Positions 41,724-45,899 of a stretch of 45,899 nucleotides of DNA are shown in pieces (positions within the stretch are counted from its first letter, which is position 1; each line of letters opens with the position of its first letter). Location: positions 1 to 45,899 of the forward strand of contig CAZSLI010000019.1 of the NCBI GenBank assembly GCA_964607705.1, in the 5' to 3' direction. Under the pieces are notes generated by a model, which did not search any database, was not told the DNA's origin, and worked only from the letters and a program-made list of their open reading frames with translations. The position numbers and the translations under genes are program-made. This DNA comes from CAZSLI01 sp964607705. Its GTDB lineage: Bacteria; Actinomycetota; Coriobacteriia; Anaerosomatales; PHET01.

Positions 41724-42983
41724 CTACTCGTTCAGGCCGGCTGCCTCAGCGAGGGCGTCCGCGCGATCGGTGCGCTCCCAGGTGAAGTCCTTGTCCTGCC
41801 GGCCGAAGTGGCCGTAGGCGCTCGTCTTGCGGTAGACCGGGCGCTGCAAGTCGAGGTCACGGATGATCGCGCCGGGGCGGAGGTCAAAAACGCTCGACAC
41901 GGCATCCTCGATGCGGCCGACCGGCACCTTCTCGGTACCGAAGGTCTCGACCATGATCGAGAGCGGGCGCGCCACGCCGATCGCGTAGGCGAGCTGGATC
42001 TCGCAGCGGTCCGCCAGACCGGCGGCCACCACGTTCTTGGCCACCCAGCGCGCGGCGTAGGCTGCGGAGCGGTCGACCTTGGTGCAGTCCTTGCCCGAGA
42101 ACGCGCCGCCGCCGTGACGGCCCATGCCGCCGTAGGTGTCGACAATGATCTTGCGACCGGTGAGGCCCGTGTCTCCCATGGGGCCGCCGATGACGAAGCG
42201 CCCGGTCGGGTTCACGAAGATCTCGGCATCCTTGTACTCGAGGCCCTCTTCTTCGAAGACGGGGCGGATGACCTGCTCGATGAGGTCCGGACGCAGGAGA
42301 TTCTCGATGTCGACGCCCTCGGCGTGCTGGGTCGAGATCAGGATCTTCTCCACTGCGACCGGCTTGCCGTCCACGTAGCGCACGGTGACCTGGGTCTTTC
42401 CGTCGGGGCGCAGGTAGTCGAGCACGTCGCCCTTGCGGACGGCGGTGAGCCGCTCGGCAAGGCGGTGTGCGAGGTAGATGGGCATCGGCATCAGCTGCGA
42501 GGTCTCGTTGCACGCATAGCCGAACATCATGCCTTGGTCGCCGGCGCCGATCAGGTCGATCGGGTCGGTGCCCTCACCGTGCTGGACCTCAAAGCTCTCG
42601 TCTACGCCCTGAGCGATGTCGGGGCTCTGCTCATGCACGCCGATGAGCACTCCGCAGGTGTCGCCGTCGAAGCCGAACTTGGCGCGGTTGTAGCCGATCT
42701 CCTTAACCACGTTGCGCACGATGGTGGGGATGTCGACGTAGGCGTGTGTGCGGATCTCGCCGCCGACCACGATCTGGCCGGTGGTGGTGAAGCACTCGAT
42801 CGCGCAGCGCACGTAGGCCGGGTCGGCTTTGGTGCCTGCCGAGGAGACGAAGCCCTGGGCCGCCAGCTCCGCCTCGCGGGCGATGATGGCGTCGAGGACG
42901 GCGTCCGAGAGGGCGTCGCACATCTTGTCCGGATGACCCTCGGTCACCGACTCAGACGTGAACAGGTACTCGCGTTCCGACAT
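41724..42983 (-). CDS. metK: S-adenosylmethionine synthetase
   Basis: A 419-residue enzyme making SAM from Met and ATP. TSESVTEGHPDKMCDALSDA, IGAGDQGMMFGYACNETSQL, GGPMGDTGLTGRKIIVDTYG and GGGAFSGKDCTKVDRSAAY are all intact. ATG has GAAGGAGG upstream. It is monocistronic behind the SAM-I riboswitch, giving end-product control. Its SAM serves the methyltransferases elsewhere in the window (TrmD, RsmB, RsmD). Confidence 0.98.
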   Translation of the reverse strand: MSEREYLFTSESVTEGHPDKMCDALSDAVLDAIIAREAELAAQGFVSSAGTKADPAYVRCAIECFTTTGQIVVGGEIRTHAYVDIPTIVRNVVKEIGYNRAKFGFDGDTCGVLIGVHEQSPDIAQGVDESFEVQHGEGTDPIDLIGAGDQGMMFGYACNETSQLMPMPIYLAHRLAERLTAVRKGDVLDYLRPDGKTQVTVRYVDGKPVAVEKILISTQHAEGVDIENLLRPDLIEQVIRPVFEEEGLEYKDAEIFVNPTGRFVIGGPMGDTGLTGRKIIVDTYGGMGRHGGGAFSGKDCTKVDRSAAYAARWVAKNVVAAGLADRCEIQLAYAIGVARPLSIMVETFGTEKVPVGRIEDAVSSVFDLRPGAIIRDLDLQRPVYRKTSAYGHFGRQDKDFTWERTDRADALAEAAGLNE

Positions 42984-43035
42984 GAACTGCCTCCTTCATG
43001 GCCCACCCGACAGCGGGCCTGTCCGTGTGCGGGGC

Positions 43036-43070
43036 AATAAAGAAGCCCCCGCCTGGTGAGACGAAGGGCT
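43036..43070 (-). terminator. Candidate expression-platform terminator of the metK riboswitch
   Basis: On the minus strand AGCCCT pairs with GGGGCT and is followed by TCTTTATT, downstream of the SAM-I aptamer. The stem is short (6 bp with a G-T pair), so the exact fold is uncertain. Confidence 0.5.
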
Positions 43071-43111
43071 GCCACCTCGCATGCGTGCCGGAACGCGCGC
43101 GACGATCTTCC

Positions 43112-43245
43112 CTCATCTTCCAGGCTCTTCAGCCTGCCGAGATGGAGCACCGTGCGTGTCTTTTCACGTCGGTTGCCGGGGCGTCACAGGGCTCGGTCCC
43201 TCGACCCGCTGCAGCCGCGAAGGATCACGGCCGCCTCTCGATGAG
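43112..43245 (-). promoter_or_regulatory. SAM-I (S-box) riboswitch of metK
   Basis: On the minus strand the P1 halves CTCATC (43245-43240) and GATGAG (43117-43112) enclose the S-box core: CGAGAGGCGG, GAGGGACCGAGCCCTGTGAC, GCCCCGGCAACC, a GCACGGTGCTCC segment and CTCGGCAGG..GCCTGGAAGATGAG. Order and conserved boxes match SAM-I closely. SAM binding would favour termination before metK. Confidence 0.95.
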
Positions 43246-43252
43246 CGCGCCC

Positions 43253-43282
43253 ATCCTAGCACCCCGCCCCCCGCGTACGCAA
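43253..43282 (-). promoter_or_regulatory. Promoter of the metK riboswitch transcript
   Basis: TTGCGT (43282-43277) and TAGGAT (43258-43253) on the minus strand, 18 bases apart, with an extended TGC before the -10. The start would fall within a few bases of the aptamer's first stem. Confidence 0.7.
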
Positions 43283-43350
43283 AGGTGCAGCCGCGCGCCG
43301 AAGCGGTACTCTGTGGGAATCAACTGGAAGTCGTCGCCGAGGAGGAACGC

Positions 43351-43782
43351 GTGCGCAGCAGCGTGCTGGAACGAACTGTCAATTACCTCGAGGTCGCGAT
43401 GGCCGGGATACTGGTCGTCATCACCGCACTCACAGTAGGCGGCCTCATCATCGAGATCGCGCGCACCACAGCGGCCACCGTTCCAGGCCTCGAGGCGGTC
43501 TCTCGCGCCGAGTTCACGCGGATCATCTCGCACGTGCTCGAAGTCTTCATCGTCATCGAGCTCTTCCGCATAGCGGTCGCCTACATGACCCACCAAAACG
43601 TCATCCCGACCGTCCTCGAGGCCGCATTGGTCGCCATCGCGCGAAAGTTCGTGGTGTTCGAGCCAGCCCTCAAGGGAAACCCCTTCTGGGACGCGGCAGG
43701 CCTTTCTTTGCTGCTGCTGTCGGTTGGCGTTGCCTGGTGGCTGCTGTCGCGCGCCCACGCTTGCGAATTGCCTTCGGAGTAG
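43351..43782 (+). CDS. PsiE-like membrane protein
   Basis: A 143-residue protein with four helices: VAMAGILVVITALTVGGLII, SHVLEVFIVIELFRIAVAYM, VLEAALVAIARKFVVFEPAL and AAGLSLLLLSVGVAWWLLSR. The LEVFIVIELFRIAVAYM and LEAALVAIARKFV stretches fit the phosphate-starvation-inducible PsiE family, whose role is unclear. I start at GTG 43351 with GAGGAGG four bases upstream; the longer frame overlaps the riboswitch. Confidence 0.8.
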   Translation: MRSSVLERTVNYLEVAMAGILVVITALTVGGLIIEIARTTAATVPGLEAVSRAEFTRIISHVLEVFIVIELFRIAVAYMTHQNVIPTVLEAALVAIARKFVVFEPALKGNPFWDAAGLSLLLLSVGVAWWLLSRAHACELPSE

Positions 43783-43859
43783 CCACCCCAGCGCACGTGC
43801 TCGGGTACTATTGCACCCGTCGTCCGACCATTCCCACTGCCGAGGAGCCGTCCCGCACC

Positions 43860-45323
43860 ATGAGCGAACCCGTCCGCGTCCGATTCGCACCGTCCCCTAC
43901 CGGCACGCTCCACGTCGGTGGCGCCCGCACGGCCATCTACAACTGGGCCTTCGCGCGCAAAGAGGGCGGCACCTTCATCCTCCGCATCGATGACACGGAC
44001 CCAGAACGCTCGACTGCCGAGAACACCGAGCAGATCCTGCGCTCGCTCGAGTGGCTCGGTCTGGACTGGGACGAAGGCCCCAAGGTCGGTGGCGACTACG
44101 GCCCCTACTTCCAGACGCAGCGCGGGGAGAATTACTCGGCAGCCCTGGCCACGATGAGGGCGAACGGGTCGGCCTACCCGTGCTTCTGCACCGCCGAGGA
44201 GCTGGAGGCCAAGCGTGAAGTCGCGCGCGCGGCCGGCGGCTTCAGCGGTTACGACCGCACCTGCCGGGCGATCGACCCGGCTGTCGCAGCATCCCGCATC
44301 GACGCCGGCGATCCTCACGTGTGGCGCCTGCGCGTCCCGGACGATCGCGGCGACGTCGTAGTCGACGACGCGGTTCGCGGCGAGACGGTCTTCCCGATCT
44401 CGGCCATGGACGACTTCGTGCTGGCCCGCACCGACGGCACGCCCATCTACAACTTTGCGACCGTCGTCGACGACGCCGACATGCAGATCACCCACGTCAT
44501 CCGTGGCGACGACCACCTGTCCAACACTCCTCGGCAGGTGCTGGTCTTCGAGGCGCTCGGCCACTTCGTGCCCCGCTTCGCGCACCTGTCGATGATCTGG
44601 GGGCCAGACGGCAAGAAGCTCAGCAAGCGTCACGGCGCCACCTCGGTCGAGCAGTTCCGCGACGAGGGCTATCTGCACGAGGCGCTGCTCAACTACCTCG
44701 CGCTTCTCGGCTGGTCACTCGACGGCGAGACCACCATCGTCCCGCCCGAGGTCCTCACCGCCAACTTCTCGCTCGACCGCATCTCGAAGAACCCCGCGAT
44801 CTTCGACATCGACAAGCTCGACTGGATGAACGGCGCCTACCTGCGCGACATGCCCTCCGAGCAGTTCGTCGAGTGCATCGCGCCGTGGCTCATCGACGCC
44901 GGCCTCACCACCGCCGAGGACGTCGAGGCGCGCCCGGAGTGGTACGTCGCCCTCGCGCCACTGGTCTCCGAGCGCATCAAGCGACTCGACGAGGTCGCCG
45001 AGAAGGTGCGCTTCCTGTTCGTCGAGCCCGAGATCGATCCCGCTGCCCGCGAGAAGGTCCTCGAAAAGGAAGGCGCGGCCGAAGCGCTCGAGGCCACCAT
45101 GGAGGCACTGCTCGACACCGAATGGACCGCTGCGGCTATCGAAGAAGCGCTCCGTACCGTACCCGAACGCGTCGGCGTCAAGCCGAAGATCGCCTTCCAG
45201 GCCGTGCGCGTCGCGGTCACCGGAACGCCGGTGTCGCCTCCCCTGTTCGAGTCGCTCGAACTACTCGGCAGACAGACGGCTCTGGACCGGATCGAACGGG
45301 CGCGAAAGTTGCTCGCCGGATAG
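43860..45323 (+). CDS. gltX: Glutamyl-tRNA synthetase
   Basis: A 487-residue class I synthetase. The HIGH-type motif is in FAPSPTGTLHVGGARTAIYN, the KMSKS-type motif in DGKKLSKRHGATSVEQFRDE, and DDHLSNTPRQVLVFEALG and YLALLGWSLDG are conserved; a helical anticodon-binding domain follows. ATG 43860 is preceded by GAGGAG twelve bases away. The following tRNA genes and glnS suggest this GltX charges tRNA-Glu only, since a GlnRS is present. Confidence 0.97.
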   Translation: MSEPVRVRFAPSPTGTLHVGGARTAIYNWAFARKEGGTFILRIDDTDPERSTAENTEQILRSLEWLGLDWDEGPKVGGDYGPYFQTQRGENYSAALATMRANGSAYPCFCTAEELEAKREVARAAGGFSGYDRTCRAIDPAVAASRIDAGDPHVWRLRVPDDRGDVVVDDAVRGETVFPISAMDDFVLARTDGTPIYNFATVVDDADMQITHVIRGDDHLSNTPRQVLVFEALGHFVPRFAHLSMIWGPDGKKLSKRHGATSVEQFRDEGYLHEALLNYLALLGWSLDGETTIVPPEVLTANFSLDRISKNPAIFDIDKLDWMNGAYLRDMPSEQFVECIAPWLIDAGLTTAEDVEARPEWYVALAPLVSERIKRLDEVAEKVRFLFVEPEIDPAAREKVLEKEGAAEALEATMEALLDTEWTAAAIEEALRTVPERVGVKPKIAFQAVRVAVTGTPVSPPLFESLELLGRQTALDRIERARKLLAG

Positions 45324-45334
45324 CCGTCGTCGGG

Positions 45335-45363
45335 TTGACACTACCTGACGGCGTCGGTAGGAT
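45335..45363 (+). promoter_or_regulatory. Strong promoter for the tRNA pair
   Basis: A consensus TTGACA (45335-45340) and TAGGAT (45358-45363) are 17 bases apart, 35 bases before tRNA-Gln. This is the best-matching -35 seen in the window. Confidence 0.85.
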
Positions 45364-45397
45364 ACCTTCTCGCGCCGCTCATCGGCGCAGGTGGTAC

Positions 45398-45473
45398 AGG
45401 GGTATGGTGTAACTGGCAACACGCTGGATTCTGGTTCCAGAGAGTCTAGGTTCGAGCCCTAGTACCCCTGCCA
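45398..45473 (+). tRNA. tRNA-Gln (anticodon CTG)
   Basis: A 76-base cloverleaf: acceptor AGGGGTA / TACCCCT, D stem GTGT / ACAC, anticodon stem CTGGA / TCCAG with loop TTCTGGT (anticodon CTG), T stem CTAGG / CCTAG with TTCGAGC, and encoded CCA. Confidence 0.96.
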
Positions 45474-45478
45474 AGCAC

Positions 45479-45554
45479 GGCCCGTTCGTCTAGCGGTTAG
45501 GACACCGCCCTCTCAAGGCGGAGATCACGGGTTCGAATCCCGTACGGGCTACCA
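45479..45554 (+). tRNA. tRNA-Glu (anticodon CTC)
   Basis: A 76-base cloverleaf: acceptor GGCCCGT / ACGGGCT (G-T first pair), anticodon stem CCGCC / GGCGG with loop CTCTCAA (anticodon CTC), T arm CGGGTTCGAATCCCG, and encoded CCA. Five bases separate it from tRNA-Gln. Confidence 0.96.
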
Positions 45555-45565
45555 GATCTTGATCG

Positions 45566-45600
45566 CAGGCCAGAGGTGAATCCTCTGGCCTGTTTTCGTT
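45566..45600 (+). terminator. Terminator of the tRNA pair
   Basis: CAGGCCAGAGG pairs with CCTCTGGCCTG around TGAAT and is followed by TTTTCGTTT. Confidence 0.93.
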
Positions 45601-45664
45601 TCTCGGGCCTGCCACGGCCGCCTTCGGGGGTACAACCGGCACATCCAAGGACCCCCGCCTACGG

Positions 45665-45670
45665 TATACT
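45665..45670 (+). promoter_or_regulatory. -10 element of a leaderless or near-leaderless glnS promoter
   Basis: TATACT ends only eight bases before the glnS ATG, and no ribosome-binding site lies between. No clear -35 is seen. Transcription would begin at or within a few bases of the start codon. Confidence 0.5.
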
Positions 45671-45678
45671 CGGCGACC

Positions 45679-45899
45679 ATGAACACAGACACAGCACCCA
45701 CACCCGAGCGCACCGATTTCATCCGTGAGATCGTAGCCGCTGACCTGCGCAATGGCATCATCGACACGGTGGTGACCCGATTCCCTCCGGAGCCCAACGG
45801 CTACCTCCACATCGGCCACGCCAAATCGATCTGCCTCAACTTCGGGATCGCCGAGGAGTTCGGCGGCCGCTGCCACCTGCGCTTCGACGACACGAACCC
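45679..45899 (+). CDS. glnS: Glutaminyl-tRNA synthetase, N-terminal part (gene runs off the right edge)
   Basis: The 73 visible codons begin NTDTAPTPERTDFIREIVAA and contain VTRFPPEPNGYLHIGHAKSI, the GlnRS form of the HIGH motif, then CLNFGIAEEF and LRFDDTN. PPEPNGYLHIGHAKSI is specific for GlnRS rather than GltX. Many actinobacteria lack GlnRS and use GatCAB transamidation, so its presence here is worth noting. The KMSKS motif and anticodon domains lie outside the window. Confidence 0.95.
   Translation, partial: MNTDTAPTPERTDFIREIVAADLRNGIIDTVVTRFPPEPNGYLHIGHAKSICLNFGIAEEFGGRCHLRFDDTN

Larger units (their letters stand above)
3235..44537. repeat. Dispersed 10-mer CTGCCGAGGA, 13 copies
   Basis: Plus-strand copies start at 5530, 7992, 9587, 9863, 16503, 28836, 40499, 42836 and 43837; minus-strand copies occupy 3235-3244, 18499-18508, 38543-38552 and 44528-44537. 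Base composition alone predicts well under one. The core GCCGAGGA appears about 59 times by eye. Copies lie in several reading frames and in gaps (after ffh, before gltX). Near matches CTGCCGAGNN are also frequent (e.g. 30609, 35283, 43133). Confidence 0.7.

Noticed and set aside
43029..43052. GCGGGG / CCCCGC hairpin as the metK riboswitch terminator
   Set aside because: Its T-rich stretch lies in the loop rather than after the stem, so the 43036-43070 fold fits better.
1..45899. CRISPR arrays, insertion sequences, prophage or integrase genes
   Set aside because: No regularly spaced repeats, transposase motifs or integrase genes were seen; all gaps over 100 bases hold regulatory or RNA features or nothing recognisable.

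Overview
The window is a GC-rich (roughly two thirds G+C) chromosomal segment of a Gram-positive-type bacterium. Gene order, high GC, zinc-ribbon L28/L32 proteins, FabK in place of FabI, a FakA/FakB pair, and SAM-I and TPP riboswitches together suggest a deep-branching or anaerobic Actinomycetota (a Coriobacteriia-like lineage is my best guess). That placement is inference, since no 16S or other taxonomic marker was compared. No phage, insertion sequence, CRISPR array or integrase is visible. Almost all DNA is coding and genes commonly overlap by 1-20 bases. Positions 1-28342 (all minus strand, transcribed right to left): one very long housekeeping super-cluster. In transcription order it holds a DUF1858 protein, Asp23, fakA, degV/fakB, recG, rsmD, coaD, a coiled-coil protein, DUF177/YceD, a membrane protein, rpmF, plsX, fabH, fabK, fabD, fabG, acpP, a second FabK-like gene, fabF, rnc, smc, ftsY, a lepB, ffh, rpsP, khpA, rimM, trmD, two tandem lepB genes, rplS, rnhB, yraN and the start of yifB/comM. 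This closely matches the Bacillus rpmB // yloU-yloV-recG-plsX-fabD-fabG-acpP-rnc-smc-ftsY-ffh-rpsP-ylqC-rimM-trmD-rplS-rnhB order and joins fatty-acid/phospholipid synthesis, protein export (SRP plus three signal peptidases), chromosome condensation and ribosome/tRNA maturation. Internal promoters are visible before smc, rpsP and rplS. Positions 28400-36400: divergent rpmB (+); a GAF/HD-GYP protein with altered catalytic residues; a TPP-riboswitch-controlled thiT-thiN pair for thiamine uptake and pyrophosphorylation; a cell-wall pair (a membrane PASTA protein ending in a degenerate amidase domain, then a secreted coiled-coil M23 peptidase); fmdB (+) with its own promoter and terminator; and glpX. 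Positions 36400-43350: rsmB, fmt, def and priA (translation initiation, formyl-Met processing, replication restart), then metK behind a complete SAM-I riboswitch with its own promoter. Positions 43351-45899 (plus strand): a PsiE-like membrane protein, gltX, tRNA-Gln(CTG), tRNA-Glu(CTC) and the start of glnS, so two aminoacyl-tRNA synthetases flank tRNAs of their own specificities. The most unusual signal cuts across all genes: the 10-mer CTGCCGAGGA occurs 13 times by my manual count, and its core GCCGAGGA about 59 times, on both strands, in all reading frames and also between genes. This density resembles a DNA-uptake or Chi-like genomic signature word.
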